NCBI RefSeq assembly: GCF_036059255.1
Contig: NZ_CP107947.1
Location: 7,750,001 to 7,814,000, forward strand
Length of the DNA stretch: 64,000 bases
Source of the DNA: Micromonospora sp. NBC_00389
GTDB taxonomy: Bacteria; Actinomycetota; Actinomycetes; Mycobacteriales; Micromonosporaceae
Direction: 5' to 3'
The position numbers were made by a program, and so were the translations under genes. Below the pieces are notes generated by a model, which was not told the origin of the DNA, made no database searches, and was given only the letters and a program-made list of their open reading frames with translations. Every line of letters begins with the position of its first letter. The first letter of the stretch is position 1. Shown in pieces: positions 7,430 to 15,596 of this stretch.

Positions 7430-8602
7430 TCAGCCGCCGGAGTCGTCCATCTCCGCGCCCTCGGGTACGACGTCGTCGTCCCGGCTGGCCAGCCAGCCGT
7501 CCGGCAGGAAGACCTTGCCCGGGGAGTTTGTCCGCCCGCGCGGCTGGCCCAGGGCTGCCACCGGGAACGGCTCCGCCGGGTCGAGCTTGCCAAGCAGATC
7601 GTCGAGCTGAGCCAGGCTCTCGATCATCGCCAGCGAGCGGCGCAGCTCGCCGCCGACCGGAAAACCCTTGAGGTACCAGGCGACGTGCTTGCGAAAGTCG
7701 GTGCAGCCGTCCCGCTCGCCCCGGGCTGGGTTGCGCGCGCCCGCGACGAACTGGTCGACCAGCAGCTCGGCGTGCCGGCGCATGGTCACCGCCACCTCGC
7801 CGAGGGTGGGCAGCCGCCGCTCCGGCCGGCCGTTGAAGGCGGCCTCCAGGTCAGCGAAGAGCCACGGGCGGCCCAGGCAGCCGCGCCCGACCACCACGCC
7901 GTCGACCCCGGTGTGGGCGACCATCCGCAGAGCGTCGTCGGCCTCCCAGATGTCGCCGTTGCCGAGCACCGGCACGTCCAGGGCCTGCTTGAGGGTGGCT
8001 ATCGCATCCCAGTCGGCGGTGCCCGAGTAGCGCTGCCCGGCCGTCCGGCCGTGCAGGGCGACCGCGGCCACCCCGGCGTCCTGCGCGGCGAGCCCGGCCT
8101 CGACGTACGTCAGATGGTCGTCGTCGATGCCCTTGCGCATCTTCACGGTGACCGGCACGCCGGCCGGTGTCGCGGCGTCCACCGCGGCCTTCACCAGCCG
8201 GGCGAAGAGCCGGCGCCGCCACGGGAGCGCCGCGCCGCCACCCCGGCGGGTCACCTTGGGCACCGGGCAGCCGAAGTTGAGGTCGATGTGATCGGCCAGG
8301 TTGCGCTCGACCACGATCCGCACGGCGGCGGCGGTGATCTCCGGGTCGGTGCCGTAGAGCTGGAGGCTTCGCGGCTGCTCGTCCGCACCGAACGCGATCA
8401 TGTGCAGCGTCTTCGGGTTCCGCTCGACCAGCGCCCGGGTGGTGATCATCTCGCAGACGTAGATGCCGCCGCCCTGCTCCCGGCAGAGCCGGCGGAATCC
8501 GACGTTGGTGATCCCGGCCATCGGCGCGAGCACCACCGGCGGCCACACCTGGTACCGCCCGAGAGTCAACGGGCGCAGCGCAGGGACGGTCGAGGCGGTC
8601 AC
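7430..8602 (-). CDS. dusB: tRNA-dihydrouridine synthase
   Basis: FMN-dependent enzyme reducing uridine to dihydrouridine in the D-loop of tRNA. The 390-residue protein has the amino-terminal VVLAPMAGITN flavin motif, the active-site region NFGCPVPKVTRR with the catalytic Cys, KMRKGID for substrate binding, HGRTAGQRYSG, and GNGDIW near the phosphate site. The carboxy-terminal helical domain ends in an acidic tail. The GTG at 8602 is taken as start because the protein there begins close to the barrel; a longer reading to 8662 adds a proline-rich stretch overlapping the glyS terminator. Family assignment is firm; the B subtype is by usual actinobacterial annotation. Confidence 0.9.
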   Translation of the reverse strand: MTASTVPALRPLTLGRYQVWPPVVLAPMAGITNVGFRRLCREQGGGIYVCEMITTRALVERNPKTLHMIAFGADEQPRSLQLYGTDPEITAAAVRIVVERNLADHIDLNFGCPVPKVTRRGGGAALPWRRRLFARLVKAAVDAATPAGVPVTVKMRKGIDDDHLTYVEAGLAAQDAGVAAVALHGRTAGQRYSGTADWDAIATLKQALDVPVLGNGDIWEADDALRMVAHTGVDGVVVGRGCLGRPWLFADLEAAFNGRPERRLPTLGEVAVTMRRHAELLVDQFVAGARNPARGERDGCTDFRKHVAWYLKGFPVGGELRRSLAMIESLAQLDDLLGKLDPAEPFPVAALGQPRGRTNSPGKVFLPDGWLASRDDDVVPEGAEMDDSGG

Positions 8603-8612
8603 CGGACAAGTG

Positions 8613-8657
8613 TACGGGGCCCCGGCCGGCGCTTTCCGCGTCGGCCGAGGCCCCGTA
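8613..8657 (-). terminator. Terminator downstream of glyS
   Basis: TACGGGGCC (8613-8621) pairs with GGCCCCGTA (8649-8657), with further GC pairing (CGGCCGGCG with CGTCGGCCG) inside. It lies just 3' of glyS and overlaps the dusB leader. Confidence 0.6.
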
Positions 8658-8666
8658 ACCACCGTC

Positions 8667-10046
8667 TCAGCAGCCGGGGAGGCGCTCGATCAGGTAACGC
8701 TCGACCTGGTCCAGGGAGATCCGCTCCTGGGCCATGGTGTCCCGGTTGCGGACCGTCACGGCGTTGTCGTCCAGGGTGTCGAAGTCGACCGTCACACAGA
8801 ACGGCGTGCCGATCTCGTCCTGCCGGCGGTACCGGCGGCCGATCGCCTGCGAGTCATCGAACTCCACCACCCAGCGCTTGCGCAGCAGCGCGGCGAGATC
8901 CTTCGCCTTCGGCGACAGCGCCTCGTTGCGGGACAGCGGCAGCACCGCCACCTTGACCGGGGCCAACCGCGGGTCGAACCGCATCACGGTGCGCTTGTCC
9001 ACGCCGCCCTTGGTGTTCGGCGCCTCGTCCTCGTCGTACGCCTCCAGCAGGAAGGCGAGCACCGCGCGGGTCAGACCAGCGGCCGGCTCGATGACGTACG
9101 GCATCCAGCGCTCGCTCTTGGTCTGATCGAAGTAGGACAGGTCGACGCCGGAGTGCTTGCTGTGCGTGGAGAGGTCGAAGTCGGTGCGGTTGGCCACGCC
9201 CTCCAGCTCGGCGAACTCGGTGCCGCCGAACTGGAAGCGGTACTCAATATCCACCGTCCGCTTCGAGTAGTGGGAGAGCTTCTCCTTGGGGTGCTCGTAC
9301 AGGCGCAGGTTGTCGGCCGACAGGCCCAGGTCGAGGTACCAGTTCCAGCGCTCCTGGAGCCAGTACTCGTGCCACTGCTCGTCGGTGCCCGGCTCGACGA
9401 AGAACTCCATCTCCATCTGCTCGAACTCGCGGGTCCGGAAGATGAAGTTACCCGGGGTGATCTCGTTGCGGAACGACTTGCCGGTCTGCGCGATGCCGAA
9501 CGGCGGCTTCTTGCGGGCGACCGTCTCGACGTTCTTGTAGTTGACGAAGATGCCCTGCGCGGTCTCCGGGCGCAGGTAGTGCAGCCCTTCGTCGCTCTCC
9601 ACCGGGCCCAGGTAGGTCTTCATCAGGCCGTTGAACATCTTCGGCTCGGTGAAGGTGCCCTTGTTGCCGCAGTTGGGGCAGTTCAGCTCGGCGAGCGAGG
9701 TCAGCGGCTTGCCGTGCTTCTCGGCGTACGCCTCCTCGAGGTGGTCAGCCCGGAACCGCTTGTGGCAGAACTGGCACTCGGTGAGCGGGTCGACGAACTC
9801 GGCGATGTGGCCGGACGCCTCCCACACCTTGCGGGCCAGGATCACCGCGGAGTCGAGGCCGACCACGTCGTCGCGCTGCTGGACCATGGTCTTCCACCAC
9901 TGTCGGCGGACGTTCTCCTTCAGCTCCACGCCGAGCGGACCGTAGTCCCACGCCGATCGGGTGCCTCCGTAGATCTCGCTGGAGGGGAAGACGAAGCCTC
10001 GGCGCTTGGCGAGGCTGACGACGGCGTCGATACGGTCGGCTGGCAT
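8667..10046 (-). CDS. glyS: Glycyl-tRNA synthetase, dimeric type
   Basis: Charges tRNA-Gly with glycine. The 459-residue length and single-chain layout fit the alpha-2 class II enzyme found in actinobacteria. It shows an amino-terminal [13 protein letters not shown] motif, [13 protein letters not shown], the insertion with paired cysteines (CQFCHKRF and CPNCGNKG) likely binding zinc, motif 2 (FRNEITP, then [14 protein letters not shown]), and the anticodon-binding domain from about residue 350 ([12 protein letters not shown]). The ATG at 10046 is well supported. In M. tuberculosis smtB-zur are next to glyS; here they lie 4 kb away with znuACB between. Confidence 0.96.
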   Translation of the reverse strand: MPADRIDAVVSLAKRRGFVFPSSEIYGGTRSAWDYGPLGVELKENVRRQWWKTMVQQRDDVVGLDSAVILARKVWEASGHIAEFVDPLTECQFCHKRFRADHLEEAYAEKHGKPLTSLAELNCPNCGNKGTFTEPKMFNGLMKTYLGPVESDEGLHYLRPETAQGIFVNYKNVETVARKKPPFGIAQTGKSFRNEITPGNFIFRTREFEQMEMEFFVEPGTDEQWHEYWLQERWNWYLDLGLSADNLRLYEHPKEKLSHYSKRTVDIEYRFQFGGTEFAELEGVANRTDFDLSTHSKHSGVDLSYFDQTKSERWMPYVIEPAAGLTRAVLAFLLEAYDEDEAPNTKGGVDKRTVMRFDPRLAPVKVAVLPLSRNEALSPKAKDLAALLRKRWVVEFDDSQAIGRRYRRQDEIGTPFCVTVDFDTLDDNAVTVRNRDTMAQERISLDQVERYLIERLPGC

Positions 10047-10160
10047 GTTTCCTCCTACGCCGGCTGGCGGTCGGCGGGGGCGAGATGTGGATGGAACGGT
10101 CGGTTCGGGACAACGGTACGACCACCATCGCCCCGAGCCCAGGAGAATACCGGGGGCGGG

Positions 10161-10640
10161 TCAGCTCACCCCGCAGACCTCCATGCCGCCGGTCTGACCG
10201 TCCTGGCCCAGGCTCACCTGCTGCTGTTCCCGGTCGCCGCCGTCGAGCGTCACATCCACCGGAACGGTCAGGTTGGTGGTGTCCACCTCACCCACCCGGA
10301 ACGCGGCGACCTGCGGCTCGGCGGCCGCCCGCCGCTCGAACTCGGGGCGGGACTCGCGCCGCTGCGCGTCGTCGCAGAGCTGGTCGTAGGCCCGCCCGTA
10401 GTTCCGCTCGACCAGCGCCTGGTAGTAGTCGCCGGTCACGGTGCGACCCTGTTCGCGGATCGCCTGCACACCGCTGACGGCGAGGCCGACCACGGCCGTG
10501 CCACCCCCGCCGCAGCAGAGCAGCACGGCGAGCGCGCCGACGCCGAGGCCGATCCAGAGCCGGGTCCGGCGGCCCTCGGTGGGCGGCGCGGCGAACGGCG
10601 GAGCCACCCCGGGACCGGGTGGCGGGGCGGGTGCGGTCAT
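10161..10640 (-). CDS. Single-pass membrane protein, unknown function
   Basis: A 159-residue protein. Residues 1-28 are proline/alanine-rich and cytoplasmic in style, residues about 29-55 form one membrane segment with a CCGGGG stretch, and the remaining ~100 residues form an outside domain with a helix (DYYQALVERNYGRAYDQLC) and beta strands ending in a Cys. The helix-plus-strand domain after a membrane anchor resembles small NTF2-like/DUF4878-type domains seen in actinomycete surface proteins, but this is only a resemblance. I do not recognise a specific function. The carboxy-terminal Cys and the Cys in YDQLC could form a disulfide. Confidence 0.75.
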   Translation of the reverse strand: MTAPAPPPGPGVAPPFAAPPTEGRRTRLWIGLGVGALAVLLCCGGGGTAVVGLAVSGVQAIREQGRTVTGDYYQALVERNYGRAYDQLCDDAQRRESRPEFERRAAAEPQVAAFRVGEVDTTNLTVPVDVTLDGGDREQQQVSLGQDGQTGGMEVCGVS

Positions 10641-10664
10641 AGGAGCAGGGTAGTGCCAGACGGC

Positions 10665-11006
10665 TCAGCGGTAAGGACCAGCAGCCCGATCACTCTCGGC
10701 GATGACCACGGCCCCACCGGGCGCCGCACTGGCCAGCGCCTCGTACGCGGACGGCTCGTCAACGGACTCGGCGAGTAACGGCACGGCGCTCACCTTGACC
10801 TCGAAGGCACCCAGCGCCCGCCGGTAGGTGCCGACCGACTCCCACTCGGTGACCAGGGACCAGTACCGGGGGTCGTCCAGCGCCCGGACCAGTTGACCGC
10901 GCAGGTAGCCGGGCCGGGCGGCCAGCGCGGTGAGGGCGGCGTGCGCCCGTTCGGTGAAGTCGTCGGCGACATCGACGTCGACCACGAACCGGTTGGTCAC
11001 CAGCAC
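10665..11006 (-). CDS. ABM-fold (antibiotic biosynthesis monooxygenase-like) protein
   Basis: A 113-residue protein with the dimeric alpha/beta-barrel pattern: VTNRFVVDVDVADDFTERAHAALTALAARPGYLRGQL matches the opening strand, helix and next strand of ABM proteins, followed by YWSLVTEWESVGTYRRAL. Such small proteins are heme-, quinone- or flavin-linked oxygenases, or merely bind ligands. The GTG start at 11006 follows GGAGGAAC. Its start is only 29 bases from the divergent membrane-protein gene at 11036, so both promoters must overlap the other gene's start region or the mRNAs are nearly leaderless. Confidence 0.8.
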   Translation of the reverse strand: MLVTNRFVVDVDVADDFTERAHAALTALAARPGYLRGQLVRALDDPRYWSLVTEWESVGTYRRALGAFEVKVSAVPLLAESVDEPSAYEALASAAPGGAVVIAESDRAAGPYR

Positions 11007-11035
11007 CGGGGGTTCCTCCTCGTAGAGTCTGTGGG

Positions 11036-11293
11036 ATGCAGCGTACGCAGCGCCCTCTGCTCGCCCGGTTGGCCGGGGCGAACCCGACGTCGGTGTTCCT
11101 GCTCACCCTGGTGGTGGTGCTGGTCGCGTTCTTCACCCCCGGCGTGATCGGCGGGCTGCTGACGCTCGCGCTCGCCGCCGGGCTGATCGCCCTGATGGTC
11201 ACCACCTGGCCGGTTCAGGCCCCGCAAACGCGGCTGATCCGGCTGCTGATGCTGACCCTGCTGGTCACGGTGGGTCTGGCGAAGCTGCTCTGA
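11036..11293 (+). CDS. Small membrane protein (DUF6703-like)
   Basis: An 85-residue protein with two predicted membrane helices (about residues 18-50 and 66-84) after a short basic amino end (MQRTQRPLLARL). The ANPTSVFL start and two-helix layout match a small family that I remember as DUF6703 in actinomycetes; that name is tentative. It is followed 18 bases later by the Zur box of znuA. Confidence 0.7.
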   Translation: MQRTQRPLLARLAGANPTSVFLLTLVVVLVAFFTPGVIGGLLTLALAAGLIALMVTTWPVQAPQTRLIRLLMLTLLVTVGLAKLL

Positions 11294-11310
11294 CATGCAC
11301 TCATGCGTTT

Positions 11311-11329
11311 TTGACAATCATTATCGTTA
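11311..11329. promoter_or_regulatory. Zur box upstream of znuA
   Basis: TTGACAATCATTATCGTTA; on the other strand it reads CGATAATGATTGTCA, which matches the 7-1-7 Fur/Zur palindrome GATAATNATTATC at 12 of 13 positions. It lies 19 bases before the znuA start and overlaps the likely promoter, so Zn-loaded Zur bound here would block transcription of znuACB. The matching regulator is encoded at 14265. Confidence 0.8.
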
Positions 11330-11347
11330 CGACGGACAGTTGGCGGC

Positions 11348-12298
11348 ATGACCAACCGCACCACGTCCCGTGTCCTGGCCGCCGCCACCGCTGTGCTCGC
11401 CCTGAGCGCCGGGGCCGGCTGTTCCACCGGCGGTGCCGCCGGCGCCGATCCCCAACGGGTCGACGTGGTGGCCGCGTTCTACCCACTCCAGTTCCTCGCC
11501 GAGCGGATCGGCGGCGACGCGGTCCGGGTCACCAACCTCGCCAAGCCCGGCGCCGAGCCGCACGACCTGGAGCTCAGCCCGAGCCAGGTCGGCCAGGTCA
11601 GTGAGGCGGAGCTGATCGTCTACCTGAAGGGTTTCCAGCCGGCGGTGGACGACGCCATCGCGCAGAGCGGTGGCGACCGGGCGTTCGACGTGACCAGCGT
11701 GCAGCCGCTGCTGGACGCGACCGCCGGGGGGCACAACCACGAGGGCGAGGAGGAGCACGGCGAGGAGGAGCACGGCGGCGGCAAGGACCCGCACGTCTGG
11801 CTCGACCCGACCCGGCTGGCCGGCATCGGCGACCAGCTCGCCCAGCGGCTCGGCAAGGCCGACCCGGACCACGCCGCCGACTACACCGCCCGCTCCGCGG
11901 CGCTGCGCGCCGACCTGACGGCCCTGGACGGCGAGTTCAACCAGGGATTGCAGACCTGCCAGCGGCGGGAGATCGTGACCAGCCACACCGCGTTCGGCTA
12001 CCTGGCCGACCGGTACAAGCTCGACCAGGTCGGCATCACCGGGCTGACCCCGGACGTCGAGCCCTCGCCGCAGCGGCTCGCGCAGGTGATCGAGGAGGCG
12101 AAGGAGCACCAGGCCACCACGATCTTCTTCGAGACGCTGGTCAGCCCGAAGGTCGCCGAGACCATCGCTGGTCAGGTCGGCGCGAAGACCGCCGTGCTGG
12201 ACCCGATCGAAGGGCTCGCCGCCGGCAGCGGCGCGGACTACCTTTCGGTGATGCGTACCAACCTGCAGACCCTGCGGACGGCGTTGAGCTGCTCGTGA
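11348..12298 (+). CDS. znuA: Zinc ABC transporter, substrate-binding lipoprotein
   Basis: Captures zinc outside the membrane for import. The 316-residue protein begins with a lipoprotein signal (VLALSAGAGC, lipobox Cys near 26). Two cluster A-I lobes follow, with zinc-ligand motifs GAEPHDLELS (first His), DPHVWLDP, VTSHTAFGYL and the late EALVSPK-like FFETLVSPK region. Between the first and second ligands is an acidic His-rich loop (GGHNHEGEEEHGEEEHGG) typical of zinc rather than manganese binders. The stop overlaps the GTG start of znuC by 4 bases. A Zur box precedes it. Manganese or iron specificity is unlikely given the loop and the Zur setting. Confidence 0.93.
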   Translation: MTNRTTSRVLAAATAVLALSAGAGCSTGGAAGADPQRVDVVAAFYPLQFLAERIGGDAVRVTNLAKPGAEPHDLELSPSQVGQVSEAELIVYLKGFQPAVDDAIAQSGGDRAFDVTSVQPLLDATAGGHNHEGEEEHGEEEHGGGKDPHVWLDPTRLAGIGDQLAQRLGKADPDHAADYTARSAALRADLTALDGEFNQGLQTCQRREIVTSHTAFGYLADRYKLDQVGITGLTPDVEPSPQRLAQVIEEAKEHQATTIFFETLVSPKVAETIAGQVGAKTAVLDPIEGLAAGSGADYLSVMRTNLQTLRTALSCS

Positions 12299-13056
12299 GC
12301 GCACCCGTCATCACCGTCGAGCACGGGGTCGTCGGCTACGACGGCCGCCCCGTGCTCCGGGACGTCTCGCTCACCGTGACCGCCGGGGAGGTGGTCGCGG
12401 TGCTCGGGGCCAACGGCTCCGGCAAGTCCACGCTGATCCGCGCCGTGCTCGGGCTGGTGCCGCTCAGCGCCGGCTCGATCACCCTCTTCGACCGGCCGTT
12501 GCGCCGCTTCCGGCAGTGGAAACGCATCGGGTACGTCCCGCAGCGGCTGGGCGCGGGCGGCGGCGTGCCGGCCACCGTCCGCGAGGTGGTGGCCTCCGGC
12601 CGGCTGGCCCGCCGGGGGATCCTCCGTCCGCCGGGTGCGACCGACCGGGCCGCCGTCGACGCCGCGCTGCACGCGGTCGGGCTCGCCGACCGGGCCGCCG
12701 ACCCGGTGTCCACCCTCTCCGGCGGCCAGCAGCAGCGCACCCTGATCGCCCGCGCGCTGGCCGGCCAACCGGAACTGCTGGTCCTCGACGAGCCCACCGC
12801 CGGGGTGGACGCGGCCAGCCAGGAGGCGTTCGCCGCCGCGCTGCGCGGCTTCGTGGCCGACGGCGGCACGGTGCTGCTGGTGGCCCACGAGTTGGGCCCG
12901 CTGCGACCGGTGATCAGCCGGGCGGTCGTCGTCCACCAGGGCGGGATCTGTCACGACGGCGCCGTGCCGGACCCGGCCGGCCATCACGCGGAGCCCGACC
13001 ACGACCACGTGCACCCGCACGGTCCCGACGAGCCCGCCGGGCTGTGGAGCAACTGA
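12295..13056 (+). CDS. znuC: Zinc ABC transporter, ATP-binding protein
   Basis: Powers zinc import. The 253-residue protein shows Walker A GANGSGKST (about residues 39-47), the ABC signature LSGGQQQR (about 141-148), Walker B LLVLDEPT and the switch His in VAHELG. The carboxy end is His-rich (HHAEPDHDHVHPHG), probably an additional metal-binding tail. It begins with GTG overlapping the end of znuA and is separated by 2 bases from znuB, so the three genes form one operon. Confidence 0.93.
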   Translation: MSAPVITVEHGVVGYDGRPVLRDVSLTVTAGEVVAVLGANGSGKSTLIRAVLGLVPLSAGSITLFDRPLRRFRQWKRIGYVPQRLGAGGGVPATVREVVASGRLARRGILRPPGATDRAAVDAALHAVGLADRAADPVSTLSGGQQQRTLIARALAGQPELLVLDEPTAGVDAASQEAFAAALRGFVADGGTVLLVAHELGPLRPVISRAVVVHQGGICHDGAVPDPAGHHAEPDHDHVHPHGPDEPAGLWSN

Positions 13057-13058
13057 CC

Positions 13059-13925
13059 ATGGAACTCTTCCAGTACCCGTACATGCAGCGCGCCCTGATC
13101 GCCGCCCTGGTGATCGGCCTGGCCGCGCCGGCGCTCGGCATCTACCTGGTGCAGCGCCGGCTCACGCTGATCGGCGACGGCATCGGGCACGTGGCGTTGA
13201 CCGGCGTCGGCGCGGGCCTGCTGCTCAACCGCTCGCCGGTGCTGGTGGCGGTGATCGTCGCCACCGCCGGCGCGATCGCCATCGAGCTGGTCCGCGCCCG
13301 CGGGCGCACCTCCGGTGATCTGGCCCTGGCCCTGCTCTTCTACGGCGGCATCGCCGGCGGTGTGCTGCTGGTCGGCCTCTCCGATGCCACCAGCGCCAAC
13401 CTCAACGCCTACCTGTTCGGGTCGCTGACCACCATCTCGTCCGCCGACCTGATCACTATCGGGGTGCTCGGCGCGGCGATCCTCGTCACCATGATCGCGT
13501 TGCGGCCGGCGCTCTTCGCGGTCAGTCACGACGAGGAGTACGCCCGGGTCTCCGGCCTGCCGGTGCGCACCCTCAACCTGCTGATCGCGGTCACCACCGC
13601 GATCACCGTGACCATCGCGATGCGGGCCGTCGGGGTGCTGCTGATCAGCGCGCTGATGGTGGTTCCGGTGGCCACCGCCCAGCAGGTCACCCGGGGCTTC
13701 CGCAGCACGATGACCGCCGCCATGGCGCTCGGGTTCTTCGCCGCCGGCTCCGGCGTCTGGGTGGCGGCGACGGCGGACACCGCGCCGGGCGCCTCGGTGG
13801 TGCTGGTGGCGATCGCCTCCTTCCTGGTGGTGGCCGTGGCCGGCGGGGTCTGGCGGGCGGTGCGCCGCCGGGCGACCCCGACCGCCGCGCTGGCCCCGGA
13901 ACCGCACGAGGTCGTGCTCCGCTGA
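13059..13925 (+). CDS. znuB: Zinc ABC transporter, permease
   Basis: Forms the membrane channel of the zinc importer. The 288-residue protein has 7-8 predicted membrane helices, the early LVQRRLTLIGDGIGHVAL segment that defines ABC-3 family permeases, and SALMVVPVATAQ near the end. The ATG at 13059 follows the znuC stop directly. The carboxy tail is short and basic. It completes the znuACB operon. Confidence 0.93.
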   Translation: MELFQYPYMQRALIAALVIGLAAPALGIYLVQRRLTLIGDGIGHVALTGVGAGLLLNRSPVLVAVIVATAGAIAIELVRARGRTSGDLALALLFYGGIAGGVLLVGLSDATSANLNAYLFGSLTTISSADLITIGVLGAAILVTMIALRPALFAVSHDEEYARVSGLPVRTLNLLIAVTTAITVTIAMRAVGVLLISALMVVPVATAQQVTRGFRSTMTAAMALGFFAAGSGVWVAATADTAPGASVVLVAIASFLVVAVAGGVWRAVRRRATPTAALAPEPHEVVLR

Positions 13926-13968
13926 GCCGGATCAGCGGAATGTCCGCGATATTGGTTACCGTTGCAGG

Positions 13969-14268
13969 ATGACCAGCGCAACAGGCTACGAGGGGTTCGA
14001 TGGGGCCAGCGAGTTGCTCCGCGCCCTGTCGGCGCCCATCCGGCTGGCCATCGTCAGCGAGCTCGCCGACGGCGAGCGGTGCGTGCACGAGCTGGTGGAG
14101 AAGCTCGGCGCCGCCCAACCGCTGGTCTCCCAGCACCTGCGCGTGCTTCGCGGCGCGGGCGTCGTGCGGGGTTCCCGCCGAGGTCGGGAGATTGCGTACA
14201 GCCTGGTCGACGAGCATGTGGCGCACATCGTGGCGGACGCGGTCAGCCACGCCGGGGAGGGATCATGA
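13969..14268 (+). CDS. smtB: ArsR/SmtB-family zinc-sensing repressor
   Basis: A 99-residue winged-helix repressor. The recognition helix lies in AAQPLVSQHLRVLR (about 48-61) and the wing in GVVRGSRRGREIAYSL. The last helix reads DEHVAHIVADAVSHAGE: Asp, then His two later, then His eleven later, then Glu three later. This spacing is exactly the alpha-5 zinc site of SmtB (D104, H106, H117, E120). No Cys ligand for an alpha-3N site is visible. It overlaps zur by 4 bases (ATGA), as in the mycobacterial smtB-zur operon, where SmtB represses the pair when zinc is low. The short 43-bp gap after znuB holds the promoter. Confidence 0.92.
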   Translation: MTSATGYEGFDGASELLRALSAPIRLAIVSELADGERCVHELVEKLGAAQPLVSQHLRVLRGAGVVRGSRRGREIAYSLVDEHVAHIVADAVSHAGEGS

Positions 14269-14663
14269 GCGAGAGCAGCACAGCGGTGCGCAACACCCGG
14301 CAGCGTTCGGCGGTGAGCGCCCTGCTGGGCGAGATGGAGGGCTTCCACAGTGCCCAGGATCTGCACGCGATGCTCCGGCAGCGCGGCGAGCGGGTCGGCC
14401 TGACGACGGTCTACCGCACCCTGCAGGGGCTGGCCGACGCGGGTGAGATCGACGTGATGCGTCCACCGGGCGGCGAGCATCTCTACCGCCGGTGCAGCGA
14501 GGGGCACCACCACCACCTGGTCTGCCGGGCCTGTGGGAGCACCGTCGAGGTGGCCGGCCCGGCCGTGGAGAGCTGGGCCGACCGGGTCGCGGCTCAGCAC
14601 GGGTACGCCGACGTCAGCCACACCCTGGAGATCTTCGGCACCTGCCCGACCTGCGTGCACTGA
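14265..14663 (+). CDS. zur: Fur-family zinc uptake regulator
   Basis: Zinc-responsive repressor of 132 residues that shuts off uptake when zinc is plentiful. The winged helix spans about residues 10-75 (HSAQDLHAMLRQRGERVGL, then TTVYRTLQGLADAGEID). The metal part has GHHHHLVCRACGSTVEV, with the His cluster and first CxxC, and the final FGTCPTCVH with the second CxxC (structural zinc). The adjacent znuACB and its Zur box identify it as Zur rather than Fur. Translation is coupled to smtB. Confidence 0.93.
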   Translation: MSESSTAVRNTRQRSAVSALLGEMEGFHSAQDLHAMLRQRGERVGLTTVYRTLQGLADAGEIDVMRPPGGEHLYRRCSEGHHHHLVCRACGSTVEVAGPAVESWADRVAAQHGYADVSHTLEIFGTCPTCVH

Positions 14664-14763
14664 CAGCGTCGCCCCGGCCGCGTCGGGGCCGCTCGGGTCG
14701 TGGCCGTCCCGGCGGTTGATCCGACGGGTGCCGGGCCGGGCCGTTCGTGGCACGCTGTCCGGC

Positions 14764-15372
14764 GTGAAGATCTACGCCGATCGCTTTCCGACCGCCGCCC
14801 GCCAGTTGTTCACCGACCTGCTCGTCGTCGCGTGGGTGTACGTCGCGATCCGCGGCGCGCTCTGGCTGCACGACCTGGTGCAGAAGCTCGCCGTACCCGG
14901 ACAGAAGTTGGAGGGCGCCGGCAGCGGGCTCGCCGACAATTTGGGCGAGGCCGGCGGCAAGGTCGGCCGGGTGCCGCTGGTCGGCGACGAGCTGACCGCG
15001 CCCTTCCAGCGGGCCGCCGACGCCGCCCGGTCCCTCGCCGACGCTGGCCGCGACCAGCAGCACCTGGTCGACCAGCTCGCCCTCGCGCTCGCCATCGCGG
15101 TGCTGATCTTCCCGCTCGGCCTGGTGCTGTTCGGTTGGCTGCCGCTGCGGGTCCGCTGGATGCGCAGGGCCTCCTCGGCCGCACAACTGGCCTCCGGCCC
15201 GGCCGGGCGGGACCTGCTCGCCCTGCGCGCGTTGGCCACCCAGCCGCTGGGCCGGCTGACCCGGATAGCGCCGGACGTGGCCGAGGCGTGGCGGCGCGGC
15301 GACGACGACACGGTCGACGCGCTGGCCGCGCTGGAGCTGCGCCAACTCGGCCTGCGCGCCAGGAGTCGCTGA
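14764..15372 (+). CDS. Two-TM membrane protein, unknown function
   Basis: A 202-residue protein. A short start (VKIYADRFPTAARQLFTDLL) leads into a membrane segment (about 20-38), then an outside loop of ~90 residues with amphipathic helices, then a second membrane segment (about 100-122) and a cytoplasmic tail that ends in RQLGLRARSR. I do not recognise a named family. GTG at 14764 is the natural start, since further upstream the frame runs into zur. Confidence 0.75.
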   Translation: MKIYADRFPTAARQLFTDLLVVAWVYVAIRGALWLHDLVQKLAVPGQKLEGAGSGLADNLGEAGGKVGRVPLVGDELTAPFQRAADAARSLADAGRDQQHLVDQLALALAIAVLIFPLGLVLFGWLPLRVRWMRRASSAAQLASGPAGRDLLALRALATQPLGRLTRIAPDVAEAWRRGDDDTVDALAALELRQLGLRARSR

Positions 15373-15394
15373 CTGGCCCGCTAAGGTCGTCGGC

Positions 15395-15562
15395 GTGTTC
15401 TACTTCCTGATCGTCATCGCCGTCCTGCTGCTCGGCTACGCCGCGGTCCTGGTCTCCTTCGTCCGCCGGGGCAAAAAGATCCCGCCTGCGGCGTACCTGG
15501 CCCTGGCGGGGCTCAACGGCCTGATCCTGGCGGCGGTGCTGGCCTGGGCGGTCTCCCGCTGA
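15395..15562 (+). CDS. Small two-helix membrane protein (55 aa)
   Basis: Starts GTG at 15395 with MFYFLIVIAVLLLGYAA, a membrane helix, then a short basic loop VRRGKKIPPAAY, then a second helix GLNGLILAAVLAWAV and the end SR. The AAGG 5' of it and the 22-base gap from the previous gene suggest co-transcription with the 202-residue membrane protein. It is below usual size limits and easily missed. Function unknown. Confidence 0.7.
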   Translation: MFYFLIVIAVLLLGYAAVLVSFVRRGKKIPPAAYLALAGLNGLILAAVLAWAVSR

Positions 15563-15596
15563 CCGCCCGGCGCGACGGCACGCCGGGCGGCACCGG

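Noticed and set aside
8463..10778. 771-codon open frame antisense to glyS and dusB
   Set aside because: Shadow of glyS; composition and lack of domains show it is not coding.
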